A stretch of DNA of 64,000 bases from Benincasa hispida (taxonomy: Eukaryota; Streptophyta; Magnoliopsida; Cucurbitales; Cucurbitaceae), in NCBI RefSeq assembly GCF_009727055.1, contig NW_024063779.1, forward strand, positions 486,854 through 550,853, read 5' to 3'. The notes under the pieces are model-generated. The model was not told where the DNA came from, ran no database searches, and saw nothing but the letters and a program-made list of their open reading frames with translations. This document shows, piece by piece, positions 45,607 to 56,880 of this stretch (position 1 is its first letter; each line of letters starts with the position of its first letter). Made by a program: the position numbers and the translations under genes.

Positions 45607-45960
45607 CTATAGCCCTAACTCCATCTGCTGCTTGATTCGATTCACAGAATCGTACCAATCTTTATCCATCTCGTAGTTAGGGCCCAACCTGCCGCTAATC
45701 TTTTGAACAACCTTGGTGAAAAGTTCTACATCTTTGCCTTCCTTAGCATTGTCATAGGTTATTCTAAGAGCCTCAAGTTGCATCGTTGACCGCTCGTGGG
45801 TGCTGGAGCGATCTGCAATGAAGAGAAGGCGGAGGATCTTATTTCGATCTCGGTAGTTGCTCTCATAGGCTTCGATATCGAAATGCTTGCCTCTCAAGAT
45901 TGGCCTTTGATGCTCTTTTTCTTCTTCTTCTTCTTCATCGATGGCAATTCCGAACTTCCA
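45607..45960 (-). pseudogene. CSN1: COP9 signalosome subunit 1 fragment
   Basis: The minus strand reads DEEEEEEKEHQRPILRGKHF (about 45940-45885), then FDIEAYESNYRDRNKILRLL, MQLEALRITYDNAKEG, LFTKVVQKISGRLGPNYEMD and RIKQQMELGL before a stop at 45607. This matches the N-terminal part of plant CSN1 (FUS6/COP11): P-LDIEAY--LY-GRTKI-RLLFIA--C, then LEAL-MAYDE-KKGENT-LF-EVV-KI-GRLG-NYGMD. It covers about 110 residues of an expected 440 or so, with many substitutions and no following exon, so it is a diverged fragment, probably one exon. It lies between two retroelements. CSN1 itself is a nuclear subunit of the CSN deneddylase that acts on cullins. Confidence 0.82.
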
Positions 45961-46159
45961 AATCTCTTCTTTGTCACTTATTAAAACAATGACTCTACTT
46001 GGAGTGGTTCAAGGTATTTTCTCACCTTAATATATGATTTCTCAGAAGTTGGCATCGCTAGTTGACTCCTCCTCGTCGATAGCCAGCCAGCAGTTGTCGG
46101 ATGGGACTTCCTTAGGCATAGCCACCTTGTCTTAAAGAAAAGTTTGGTTGTTTTTGCTA
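45961..46159. other. Junction between CSN1 fragment and copia element E
   Basis: A short minus-strand frame near 46120-46045 opens MPKEVPSDNCWLAIDEEEST and ends at a stop. It may be part of the same captured gene or chance. No family was recognised. Confidence 0.3.
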
Positions 46160-46890
46160 AAATCTAAAGACCAAAATTTGACAAGTTTGAAAACTGAAAA
46201 TCTACTTTAGAGAATAAATGTAATAAGAGAGTAAAATACTCAAGGACAGACAAAAGTCTAGAGTTTTTGGGCAATAACTTTAATAGTTTTTTCGCTGAAA
46301 ATGAGAAAACTAGACATAAAATAGTAGCTTACACTCCACTGCAGAATGGAGTATCTGAGAGGACGAACATAACTATCCTAGAGAGGGTTAGATGTATGAT
46401 TTCAAAAGCTAGAGTGGCATAGTTCTTTTAGGCAGAGGCAGTAGCTACAACTTATTTTACTATCAATAAGAGTCTTTGTACTACTATTGATTTTAAAACA
46501 CCTGAAGAAGTTTGGTCAAGGCACTCTCCTAACCTATCCTTTCTAAAACATTTTTGTTGTGCGGGTTACATACACGTAAGATAAGGAAAAGTTCAACCTA
46601 GGGCATGGAAGTGCATGTTCATTGGCTATCATAAAGGAACTAAAGGTTTCAAGTTGTGGGATTTTGGAACTAACCGACGTATAGTGAGTAGAGATGTTAT
46701 ATTCAGAGAAGAAGTTCTTTATATGGATGCTAAGGATCCTAAAATAGCAGATAATGATGATAAAATAGTGTTTCAAGCTCATTCTAAGGTTAAAGTAACT
46801 AACACTCAACAAATCTCTATTAATCCTAGTCAAATTGATCACCTTGATCAGCTTGAAGTAGAAGAAATACGGATAGAGGCAGCAGCTTAA
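46160..46890 (+). pseudogene. Copia E integrase C-terminal half (broken)
   Basis: Landmarks are RTDKSLEFLGNNF (second catalytic Asp region), AYTPLQNGVSERTN (catalytic Glu, about 46345-46370), RVRCMISKARVA, then PEEVWSRHSPNLSFLKHF, and the intact stretch MFIGYHKGTKGFKLWDFG (46615) with RDVIFREEVLYMD. Stops occur where Q and W codons are expected (CAG and TGG both reading TAG near 46420-46432). The zinc-binding domain and first Asp are lost with the 5' truncation. Confidence 0.87.
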
Positions 46891-48364
46891 GAACTTCAGG
46901 TAGAAGACCTAGCAAACTACACTCTAACTAGACACATAAGTAGAAGAGAAAAAAGGTCATGTCAAAGGTACAAAGAAGATGATTATGTAGCCTTTACAAA
47001 CCTCTGTGATGACCTAAATGATGATGAGCCTAGAAACTATGAAAAAGCTATCAAAAATAAAGACAGTAAGCAGTGGGTAAAGGCAATGAACAGTGATATG
47101 AGTTCTTTGTATAAGAATGAACATGGACCTTGACCTCTTTACCTCCTAAAAAGAGAGTAGTGTCTTACAAGTGGATCTTTAAGAAGAAGTTAGGGAAGAC
47201 AGATGGTGGGATTCGTTATAAGGCTAGAATTGTAACTAGAGGATACAATCAAAGGGAAGGGCTAGACTACAATGATATTTTTCCCCTGTGGTGAAGCATA
47301 CTTCCATCATAGTAATTCTAGCTATTGTGGCTTGCAGAAATTTAATGCTAGAACAGCTAGATGTTACTATAACTTTTCTACATGGAAAGCTAGAAGAAAT
47401 TATCTACATGTTTCAGCCTGAAGGGTATAAGAAGAAAGAGGCAGAAGACTTAGTTTGTTAGCTGAAAAAGTACCTTTATGGTAAGGGTGGTCATTCAAAC
47501 CGCAAAAACTGAACCGTTTCTAAAAATCGAACCGAACCAAACCGAAAACTCAGTGAAATCGAAAAATGCGGTTCGATCCGGTTTGAAGAAATTTTGAAAT
47601 CGAATTAATTCGGTTCGATCCGGTTTCACTTTCAAAAATCGAATTTGAAACCGAACCGAATCGTTTTTAATTAATATATATTTTTATTTATTTATATATT
47701 TGTTAAAAAAAAGAGTAAAATCGAATTTAAAATCGAGTCATTTTTAATTAAAAAAGAATATAACATGAATTTTTTAAAAATACCAAAACCGAATTTGAAA
47801 CCGAACCGAACTGGTTCGATTCCACATTTTAAAAAAATTCGATTCGGTTCAATTTGACCACCGAACCGAATCGTTTTCACCCCTACTTTATGGGCTTAAA
47901 CAATCCCCTAGATATTGGTATAACGTTTTGATGAGTTTATATCTGGTCTTCAGTTTAGAAGAAGTAGTTATGACTTTTGTGTTTACATAAGGGAATGTGC
48001 AAATAAGGAAAAAGTATATCTTCTTCTGTATGCTAATGATATGCTCTTGGCTGGAAGTAATATGGTTGAACTAAATGAGATTAAAGCTCAGATGGGCAAG
48101 GAGTTCGACATGAAAGAGCTAGGGGCTGCAAGAAAAACCCTAAGTATGGAGATCTATAAAAACAAAAGGAAAAGAGAACTGTTTCTATGCCAGTCAGCGT
48201 ATACATCTAAAATCCTAAAGAGGTTCAACACGGCAAATGCCAAGACTGTATGCACTCCCCTAGCCCAATACTTTAAGCTTTTAGCTCAAGACTCTCCTAC
48301 TACTGAAAATCAAAAGAAAGTAATGGAGAGAATTCCTTATTCTAGTGCTACAAGCAGCCTTATG
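46891..48364 (+). pseudogene. Copia E reverse transcriptase (broken, with MITE)
   Basis: The linker has YVAFTNLCDD (46988). RT landmarks are VVSYKWIFKKKLGKTDGG (47158), YKARIVTRGYNQREGLDYND, LAIVACRNLMLEQLDV, KKYLYG then LKQSPRYWY split by the MITE, LLYANDMLLA (48029-48057) and MGKEFDMKELGAARK. The catalytic box is YAND where YVDD is usual, so the first Asp is lost. SAYTSKILKRFNTANAKTV and PYSSATSSLM run up to the solo-LTR insertion. Confidence 0.9.
47482..47885 (+). mobile_element. hAT-like MITE, 404 bp, inside copia RT
   Basis: The ends are TAAGGGTGGTCATTC and, reversed, TAGGGGTGAAAACGATTC, an imperfect inverted repeat of the TAGGGGTG type. An exact 8-bp duplication, CTTTATGG, flanks it (47474-47481 and 47886-47893). 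The 8-bp duplication and TAGGGGTG ends are typical of the hAT superfamily. The interior is non-coding and full of ACCGAACCGAA and its complement CGGTTCGG, so it can fold into a long hairpin. It interrupts the conserved LYGLKQSP motif. Confidence 0.92.
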
Positions 48365-50327
48365 TGCTAGGTTGAAATCCCAAGCACAGCGCAAAATATA
48401 AACCATTTTTATATTTTAATAACAAATTAACAGAGAAAATAAAATCTAGAAACCTTTACTATCATTAACGACTCTGGAGGGCTTCACCAACTCTTTGGAT
48501 CTAAGATCCTGATTCCTCTTCTGCAAATCAAGTGAACACCACCAAAATGGTTTCAGTATTCTCCTTGGACTAGTCAAAAGACCAAAACCAAAGAGAAACC
48601 AATTCTGTGTTCCTGACAAAATTGTTTTTGTATTTGAGAGAGATGAGAGAGTAAGGAGAAGATCTCTTCCCACTACCATATAACTCCCTATGTTGGGGAG
48701 TTTGTTATAATATTTTTTTTTACTTAAAATCATTATAATTTAAATCAAATTTTATTTATTGAGTTAAATAATAATCAATTCATTTAATTTTAAAATAAAA
48801 TAAATTAAAATTTAATTTATTAAAATAAATCAAACAATTATCAATTAATAAAATTAATTAATAATAATTAAATATTTCATATTTAATTAAATGTGCATTA
48901 AAATCATATTCTAACACATCCCTCTCTCATAACCTATAGTTTTAATTCATTAATTTAATTAAATAAAATTTAAGTAAATTAAATAATTAATTAATCATTA
49001 AATTAAATATCACATATTTAATTTAACCTTATAATTGAATCACATTCAATTATTTTTCTCTCATATTACCTATACTTTGTGCATCTAATATACATTAATT
49101 TTAACCCATAGTTTTAATATGAATTCTTTTCATATTAAATTTAATATTTGAATTTCTTTAAATCTTTAATTCTCCCACTAAATTAATTTTTTAATCAAAT
49201 TCAAAATAAATTTATATTATAATCACCATATATTATATTATTTTCCTTAGTAAATTTGAACATTTCAAATAACTTTAATTACCTCAATACCCTTTATGAA
49301 CTACCAATGGACCTAATGAACCTACAGATCAGAAGCCTTAATGATATGAGATTAATTGGTTAAACTCATTAACCAAGTTAATCAATATTTGTTAACTGTG
49401 GGTACACTCTAATATAGATCTACAGTTGCACTCTTCTCACTGCAGATATATTTATGTGTACACAGATATTGACCGATAACAACAAGTTAGTCTTTCACGA
49501 GTGTTCGTAATACCAACTAGGTCAAATTACCGTTTTCCTCCTGGGTTACCTCTACATTATTAAGTACCATTGTTCTTCTAATGAATATCTTGTTTGTGGT
49601 CCAACCATCAAATAGAAATTCCTCTCGGGCCAGTGAGAGAGTAAGACCCTTTGTTCAAGTTCCAGAGATACCACTTAAGGAACACTCATCTACTTACTTT
49701 AAAGTCGGGAAGGAGTGAATATCATCTCGTGAAATTATGTTCCTAGAAATTCCCACTCGGTCTTGTCCCCAAAATGGTAAGCTTATTAAGTCGGTGAACT
49801 GGTCACTCTCACCCATACAAATCAAAAGACAATCCCTCGTGAAAAGAAGTCCATAATCCACTCAAGATTGAGACTAAGTTGCCTAAGTCATCCTAGTGAA
49901 ATAGAAACCTAAATAGTCAACAGAGTTATATCTAGAGGTTACTATTTTATGGTTCGGTCTTATGCAAACTCATTGCATAGAATACCCCCACTCGCATGGC
50001 CTCTATACGAATGCATAGGATCATTGAATTTGTATCAAATACAAAGTGGATCGTATCTATAGTGTTATCAAGATAAGGTACCCAACCTTATCCATATACT
50101 ATAGACCCTTTAGGTTTTATCGTGAACGTTGATCCATGTGTGTCTCCACATACCGTTCAAGACTCATACAACAGTCTAGGAGGTTAGTTTATTTAATTAG
50201 GATTATTTAGGCAAGATAAATACAAGATAAGCAGTAGCTATTTATTATAAATATTAATAACAATTTATTAATGATTAGTCAAATATTACATGTACTATCA
50301 ACGAGTTTTAGAGTATAAAACCCAACA
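48365..50327 (-). mobile_element. Solo LTR-C inserted in copia E, 1963 bp
   Basis: The minus strand begins TGTTGGGTTTTATACTC at 50327 and ends at 48365 (plus TGCTAGGTTG). TTATG flanks it at 48360-48364 and 50328-50332, and the copia frame reads through the junction (SSLM then YLMLCIRP). It is the same length as the element C 3' LTR. Confidence 0.94.
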
Positions 50328-50701
50328 TTATGTACCTAATGCTATGTATTAGACCTAATTTACCTCACTATTTCAGCTTAGTGAGCAGATACATGCGGAA
50401 TCCAGGGAAAGGCTCATTAGGAAGCTACTAAGTGGGTATTCAGATACCTAGTAGGAACTCAGAAGAAATGCCTCTTATACAAACATCCTAATACAACCAA
50501 CCTTAGTCTAATACACTATTCATATTCAGACTTTGCTGGTGATTTAGATAAGTGAAAGTCTCTAACAGAGTATGTATTTCAATTTAGGGGAAATACTATA
50601 AGTTGGAAGTCTAACCTACAGTCTATTGTAGATTTATCCACCACAGAAACAGAATTTGTAGCATTAACAGAGGCTGTAAAAGAAGCAAAATGGCAACAGG
50701 G
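50328..50701 (+). pseudogene. Copia E RNase H, first part (broken)
   Basis: RNase H degrades the RNA strand during reverse transcription. Landmarks are MYLMLCIRP, the decayed KCLLYKHPNTTN region, YSYSDFAGDLD (catalytic Asp), TEYVFQFRGNTISWKS and STTETEFVALTEAVKEAKW. All match the copia RNase H order YSDADWAG..D, GYVF..G..ISW.S and STTEAEY-AL-EA--EA-WL. Frames shift at about 50450 and 50545. It is cut at 50701. Confidence 0.88.
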
Positions 50702-53035
50702 TGCACACCCCTTGTTCAGATTACCCTCTTAATCTGAGAAGGGATGTGAAGGCAGCAATTTTCGACCATTTTATGACAACTTCTGCTCAACATACTTCTA
50801 AAAACATGCACCCTTAGCATCTATTACACATGATTAGTAGTTTACAATCCTCTAGAACTTAACACATAGTTTCAACAACTTTAAGCATATAATTTACTGC
50901 TAATCAGAAATATCAACATCAACATACATAACAGATTCACAAACTCCACTCTCCCCCCCCCCCTCCGACATGGACATAAAACTAATAACAGAACGTTATG
51001 AGCCACCTTAAATCGCAATGATCTGAGAAGTGACTGACTGGCAGAAATGCTAGGCCTCGGGACGTTGATCACTACTTGGGAGAAAAACATTTCTGAAAAG
51101 TGAGCTAGAATGCCCACTAAGTGACTATCTTAAGTAAAACGCACTTTAAATCACAATTAACATAAATATGCTTAACAAGAAAAATTTATTAAATCATAAT
51201 CAAGGTTTTTAAAATGGAACTGAAATCATAAGAATACATCATATAAAAACCCTGAAATAATTTATTAGCATCTTTCTGAAATCCGCTACTCCGCTGCCTC
51301 AATATATGGGAGAGCCTTTTTGCTCAATCCCCAATAATCTTAGTTGAGAGAGAGCCATTTTGCTCGATCTCATCAACGATGATAACATAGTCATACGTGC
51401 ACATAAAGCTGGATTGGGTCCTGATTACCTTACCATACCGTCGGTGTTAAGGATCCCTAACACCATTGAAATCTGGGTACCTTATAATACCTTCGGTACC
51501 AACATTGGAATTGGGTTTGTACAAGGCACAAACATTTAAACATTTAAGAAAATATACAAAATTGAATATACTTTATTATGCATATTCGAAATAACCATAC
51601 TTCCTAGTTTCATATCAACGCATAGTGCCTTGTAAAACATTGAATATACTTTATTAATTTTAACATGCGATAAAACATGACATAGGCTTACTGGAATACG
51701 CATGCTAAACTCTATAATAAATTCACTATTTAAAAACATAGATCATGTGATCACATTCATTTTAAGGCATGCACTGGAGAAAATCATGATATAACTTCAT
51801 ATAAAATGCCTATGCATTGGGAATCATTCATAAAACTTAGAAAACACTAATTAAAACTTGTCACTCACTATCCTAAGCTACTTATCCAAAGGAGTTGTAC
51901 GCCTTTCCTATTTGCGTCTTTCCTTATAACTTGACTAATGATTGAGAATTTCTCAGGGTGCTCGATAAGTATTGAAACATTTCTCAGTCTATGCGACGTT
52001 CATCCATTATGCGATGTACTCAGATTGTCTTTGTTGTGGATTAGCTATGTTGTATGCATTAACATATAACATCACTGAGTTAGTTGCTTGCTTATTCTTC
52101 GTATGCAGCTGCCTGTTTATTCATCCACAACATCATTCCAAATCTAACTTCCAAACTTCATAACTTGAATTCCAACATTCGTTTAACTAAACTCCTTTCA
52201 AAGAAATTACTCAAAACCATCTTAATTTTTACTTACCTTAGAATTTGAGTATTATTTCTTCCAAAATCGATAAGAAATCTCTCAAATTCTTCTTTAACTG
52301 GCCGAAAATTCTTCAACTTTCAAAGTCTTCAAATGGCAATAACACTTCTTCACTTAGGTGTCAGAAAAATTTTGGTAAAACGGTCTTCTTCTTAGTTAAG
52401 CCTATTTATACTTGGGCTTGCATGAAGAGTTTGCTTAAGTAATTGTCACCTGGAATGCCTATCTCTTCATGGACGTTTACAACCATCTTACTTACTCATT
52501 AATTAAGCTAAATTCCTCAGCTTAAACTTCATCGCATGACCTTGCGACCACCAAAGCCTTCTCCCTTCAGTGCATGACCTTCTGCCGCATCACTTGCCAT
52601 CTTGTCCCTCAACAATGGCATACGAGATTAGTCTCATAAATTCTTCATACCACTTGTTGTATCTAGCCAAAATGTCCCCTCCTTTCCCCTCNNNNNNNNN
52701 NCCTCTGTTTACATCATTCAACGGATTGGTCACGTAGCGCCTCATAGTTCCAATGCATGGAACCTTCTGTCTTTCCTAAGTGCTAACTTTTTTCTACTTC
52801 ACCCGAGAACACAACATTCCACACTTAACATATTCTCAAATCTTTATGCATCGACCAGGTTACAAGCCGAACGCATATAGTCGTAACACTTAGAAAATTT
52901 TCCTTCCCTACGTTTCAGACGCATCATTCACTATACTTAATTTACTATTTTCATTAACGTTAATTCACATCTTAACTCATAATTAAGGGGTCTTAAACTT
53001 GATTAACCAGTAAAATAAGTTCAAGGGTTCACACA
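50702..53035 (-). mobile_element. LTR (probable Ty3 solo LTR) inserted in copia RNase H, about 2.3 kb
   Basis: Copia coding stops after KWQQ at 50700 and resumes with GLLVDFGFKQDP at about 53037, so 50702-53035 is an insertion. On the minus strand it starts TGTGTGAACCC and ends AAGGGGTGTGCA, with TG...CA termini. No ORF of an element protein is visible, so it is most likely a solo LTR. The expected 5-bp duplication is not clean (CAGGG left, TGGAC right). It contains an assembly gap at 52692-52701. Confidence 0.72.
52692..52701. other. Assembly gap (10 N)
   Basis: Ten N inside the LTR inserted in copia E. Pyrimidine-rich sequence flanks it. Confidence 0.95.
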
Positions 53036-53356
53036 TGGACTCCTAGTAGACTTTGGTTTCAAACAAGACCCAATAAGCATATAGTGACAACCAAAGTATA
53101 ATACACCTAACTAAGCATCTCCAATTTCATGATAGAACAAAACATGTAGATATTCAACTACATTTTATCAAAAATGAGGTGGAGAAAGGTTAAGTCAAAA
53201 TAAAAAAAAGTAAAGACAGAAGAAAACTTAGCAGATTTTCTAACTAATGCAGTAACACGTACCAAGCTAGAGTATTGCATAAGTCTACTAAGAGCAGTAG
53301 ACAAACTAGCCAAAGAGCGAGGTTACAAAAAACAAAACATCAAGGTATTGAGTTAA
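53036..53356 (+). pseudogene. Copia E RNase H, C-terminal part
   Basis: It resumes with LVDFGFKQDPISI, then YSDNQSIIHLTKHLQFHDRT, KHVDIQLHFIKNEVEKG, and after shifts EENLADFLTNAVTRTKLEYC, then ISLLRAVDKLAKERG before the stop at 53355. These match the copia end (DSQSAI-LA-NP-FH-RTKHI-V--HF--E----G, then N-AD--TK-L). At least two frameshifts are present. Confidence 0.87.
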
Positions 53357-53760
53357 TATTTTAGCTCAAGGTGAAAATTTGTAAAGAAATTAGCTACAAA
53401 ATTTCCTCAAGACAGAAGCTCATGCAGTTGAGTTTTATCTCTTTATTCACCTCACAAGAAACAAACATTTTGTTAAAGGAGCTAACCGTAATAAATAAAC
53501 TAATTTCTTAGTTTTATTGTTTCAAAACTAACAAACTCTTATATATATTATCGAAAGAAGAAAAGAGAAATTCGAGTGTATGTGTGTGAATCGTTACTTT
53601 GTAAAAAGAAACTCCAAGAAACTTGAATAAAATAGACATCCATACCTTAAGAGTAGATGTAGATCTTCTTAGATTGAACCACTATAATCAATGTGTCCAT
53701 CCTCTTCTCCTCTTTATCTTTTCTAGATTACATGCTTGAAGTTGTTCATCTTGTTCATCA
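53357..53760 (+). mobile_element. Copia E polypurine tract and probable 3' LTR
   Basis: The stop codon is followed by a purine-rich GGTGAAAATT and a TG start (TGTAAAGAAATTAGC) at 53380. The stretch includes GATTGAACCACTATAA (53683), a sequence usual near the end of short copia LTRs. The 3' boundary is uncertain because the 5' LTR is absent. Confidence 0.5.
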
Positions 53761-54497
53761 ATTTTTCTTAGAAACATCCACTCACTAAGGGGTGCTTTTA
53801 TGATTACTATTTTTGTTTTGAAACTCTTTTATTCAATAATTCTACTCATCTTTGTTTGAATAAAATATGGATTACAATTTTTTTTCTTTTAATTTTTAAA
53901 ACTTTTCTTTCTTTCTTTCTTTCTTTTTGGGGTTATGAACAACAATTAATCTATAACATTTCTTGTAGAAATATAGTTAAATAAAATGAGAAACTAAAGT
54001 GAAATCAAAATTTTTTATTCTAGCTAATTTTTCTCCATGAATTTTATTATCATCTTCTTCTTTTTCTTTTTTTTTTCTTCTTCTTCCTATTATTGCTCTA
54101 TATTTTTACTATGTCATGAATTTTTTTAATTAAATCTCCTTTATCATTGTAACAACCAATGAAATGTCACCACATTTCTTCAACAGTTTCACTTTCATTT
54201 CTTCTAAATTTGGAGGATCATCAAAAAACAAATCTCTATTTTTACTAATTCTTTCTGGAAAATGTTCCAGGAAAAAAATTTTCATTTAATGATTTTTTTT
54301 TGGTTACATGTTACATACTTTTCAACTGCATACATACTTTTTGTCTGAATATTCTTAATATTTGTTTGATATATGGGTCATTACGTATAAATATTGCACT
54401 TAATGTAGAAAAAATAATATTTTTATATAATCAACAATCCTACAACATACTTTAATAGTCATCAATCTTATAGTAGTCAAAAGTGGTTATCAAAGCT
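53761..54497. other. A/T-rich region, no gene
   Basis: T-rich low-complexity sequence with a (CTTT)n patch at 53905-53932. No coding or element signature. Confidence 0.5.
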
Positions 54498-54975
54498 GAT
54501 TATCAAAGATGATTTTTGCTAAAGTTTATAGTCAGAGGTGATTATTGAATCCTAAAATTGGTCACATGAAGATGTATTTGAGTTGGTTGTTGAAGTTTAT
54601 CATCGGAGATGGTTTTCGAATCCCAGAGTTGGTCGGGCAAAAGTGGTCGCCGAAGTTGATCATCGAATAAGATTTTCACTGGAGATTGTAGTCAGAGGTG
54701 ACTATCGGAGTCCGAAGTTAGTCGAATGAAGGTGGTATTAGAGTTGATTGTCGGAGTTTGTCATCAAAGGTAGTTATCGAAGCATTGAGTTGGTCGTCGG
54801 AGTTGCTCGTTCAAAGGTGATCATCGAATGTGATTTATATTGGAGTTTGTAGTTGGAAGTGGTTGTCAGAGCCTATGAAATTGGTTGTCAGAGTTGATCA
54901 TCGAAGTTTATTTTTGGAGCCTATTGGTCGTCAAAGTTAGTAGTGCAAAGGTGGTCGTCGGAGTTGGGTCACCGA
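54498..54975. repeat. Degenerate 160-bp repeat built of GTCGGAGTTG-type sub-repeats
   Basis: Higher-order units start with GAT(T/C)ATC(A/G)AA at 54498, 54658 and 54819, 160-161 bp apart. Within them, short variants of GGTCGTCGGAGTTG and GGTGATCATCGAA recur. The same sub-repeats continue at 58922-59175, so the field was once continuous and was split by the composite at 54976-58921. Confidence 0.8.
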
Positions 54976-55575
54976 TGACGGACAGAAATGCACGTTATTA
55001 TAGGCCTTTTATTTAGAATTATGAGGGTTGTTAAGTAGAATATGTGGCGATTATATTAGGAATTCATGAGAAAAAGAGTTTGTGTCGATCGGCATTAAGA
55101 ATCTCGATTAACCTACTATTATGCGTTATTATGCGTTCAATCATTTATTTTTGTAGCAACCGTAGAAAGCAATTGCATGTGCGGAAGCCAGGCTATCGCA
55201 AGGACGACCACATGTAGGGGATCACTCCATCGCGGAGACGATCGCATGCAGTGATCGCATATGTCAGTCATATGGGTGTTGCGACTGTCGAACGAATGTG
55301 TCCATCGCATAGAAATTGCGGCTATCAAGCGAATGTGGACATCGCAGAGAGATTGCGGCTACAGAATAATAACCATAATAGTAAGACGATCGTAAGGTTG
55401 ATGGAATGCAAGCATGAACGCATACATTGGGATTATAAAAAAGATGATGTTGACATTTTACCTACCATGCCGTTAGCAGTAGAGATTCAGAAAAGGACCA
55501 TCACGCTGCGAGTGTCAGATTCAGAGCAGGTCCATTAATGTTGTCGGCAATCAAACTCTATAAATAGAAGCCGTT
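54976..55575 (+). mobile_element. Left inverted arm: LTR-B2 start segment
   Basis: It runs from TGACGGACAGAAATGCACG to the TATA region TCTATAAATAGAAGCC (55557-55572). It aligns with 15649-16150 and with the reverse of 58320-58921. It includes CGCATG-type palindromes (55245-55265). Homology stops just after the TATA box, so only U3 is present. Confidence 0.82.
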
Positions 55576-56492
55576 GAGCATTAATGAACCTGCTCTGTGG
55601 TTTACGAAAGTACAATGAGTATGCAAGGGAACAAGTTGAGAAGGAATTTAGCTAACACTTCTTACGAATGCGTTCATGTTATGCGATCATGCTACATACA
55701 TACAATAGCAAGTCATCTCTCAATGCAAATGCTATAGCTTCTAGTTTTAGAACGCATGCGATGTATGCAATGATGTCTATAGGACTTACGTCTAAGCCTC
55801 TATTCTTGTATATGCGATGATGAATGACACACACACACATAAGGCAACCACATACTATCATAACCTATTTCTAGGGTACATACGATGCATGTTGGAAAAC
55901 AAAGCTTATCTCTAAGTCTTTATCTCTTGCTTATATAGATCTAATCTTGCTTTCTCAAGTCTGAGTTCTAACCTAGCTCTCTCAAGTCTTAGGTTCTTTC
56001 TTTAAACTCTCTCTTAAGTAGCTCTAAGGGGTGATGGACGCAACATAAGACAAGATGATCGCATGCAATGAAGATCCTAGGTCATGTTAGAAAAGTACTT
56101 CTCAACCCATTCGAAAGTTTAGTTACTCATGCGTATTGTAAAGAGAATGAACAGATGTAGAAATGCAAGTTCGATTCTATATATGAAATCGAAATACAGA
56201 ATGACAATGTGAAATAAAGACAAGGAGCTCGGTAGCAATTTCTTGCTTCCCAAGGCTTTTACACTGTTCTTCTTTACTCTGCTCAAAAGATATTCTTGCT
56301 TTCGCAAGAGTCGGTCTTCTCTCGATTTTCCACGTTCCTTGGCACTCTCTCGAGCTGACCAGGACGATCTTCCGGTGTCTTCTCTCTTCTCTCACTCCCG
56401 CCTTCTAAATATAAGGAAACTATGAACAAGGGCTAACTATCTTCTATATGGCTCAACTGGAATGAAATATCACAAAATCAAGGAAAGATACA
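55576..56492 (-). mobile_element. B1-like LTR fragment (minus)
   Basis: Reading minus from TGTATCTTTCC at 56492, the GAGAAGACCGACTCTTGCG and GGGAAGCAAGAAATTGC blocks match B1 LTRs. The GCATGCGATGTATGCA block near 55755 matches 19553-19568. It follows a polypurine tract (minus AAATTTGGGGGTTG, plus 56491-56504), so it was the 3' LTR of a minus-strand element. Its far end is replaced by the inverted left arm. Confidence 0.7.
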
Positions 56493-56880
56493 ACCCCCAA
56501 ATTTATTCTGTTGCCCGCATTATTTGTGAACGCATCCTTCTTTGCGGCGAACTGCTCTCTTCGTTTACGGTGGCGGACTAAGCTAGTTGCGTCTTTCATG
56601 TAGCTCCTTTGCAATCGTTCACCATGATCATTGCAAAGAAAACATCGAGAAGGTCAAATAAAAAACAAAGTTAACAAAATTTTTCTCTTTTTTTTTTTTT
56701 TAGAAATGCAACAGATAACGAAATGATAATAACTATAAGGAGATAGAAATAAGTTCATGAATTGAAGGTTTCAACGGATACTTCACAAAACTTGCGTCCC
56801 TGATGAATTTGAATTGCATGATTGTGCAGGTACCGCCCACTTCTTTTTCAGTTAGAGTTCCTTAGGTGCAAAAAACTTGG
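56493..56880 (-). other. Internal remnant: polypurine tract and pol 3' end
   Basis: The polypurine tract lies at 56493-56504. A short minus stretch with FKFIRDASF near 56800 resembles HTFIRDEV, found after the B1 integrase (about 17785). No protein domain remains. Confidence 0.5.

Larger units (their letters stand above)
46160..53760 (+). mobile_element. Copia element E, 5'-truncated, carrying three insertions
   Basis: On the plus strand the order is integrase C-terminal half, RT, RNase H and a probable 3' LTR, which is the Ty1/copia order. It is broken by a MITE (47482-47885), a solo LTR-C (48365-50327) and another LTR (50702-53035). Removing these leaves one continuous set of copia landmarks. 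gag, protease and the 5' LTR are missing. Many stops are present. Confidence 0.87.
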
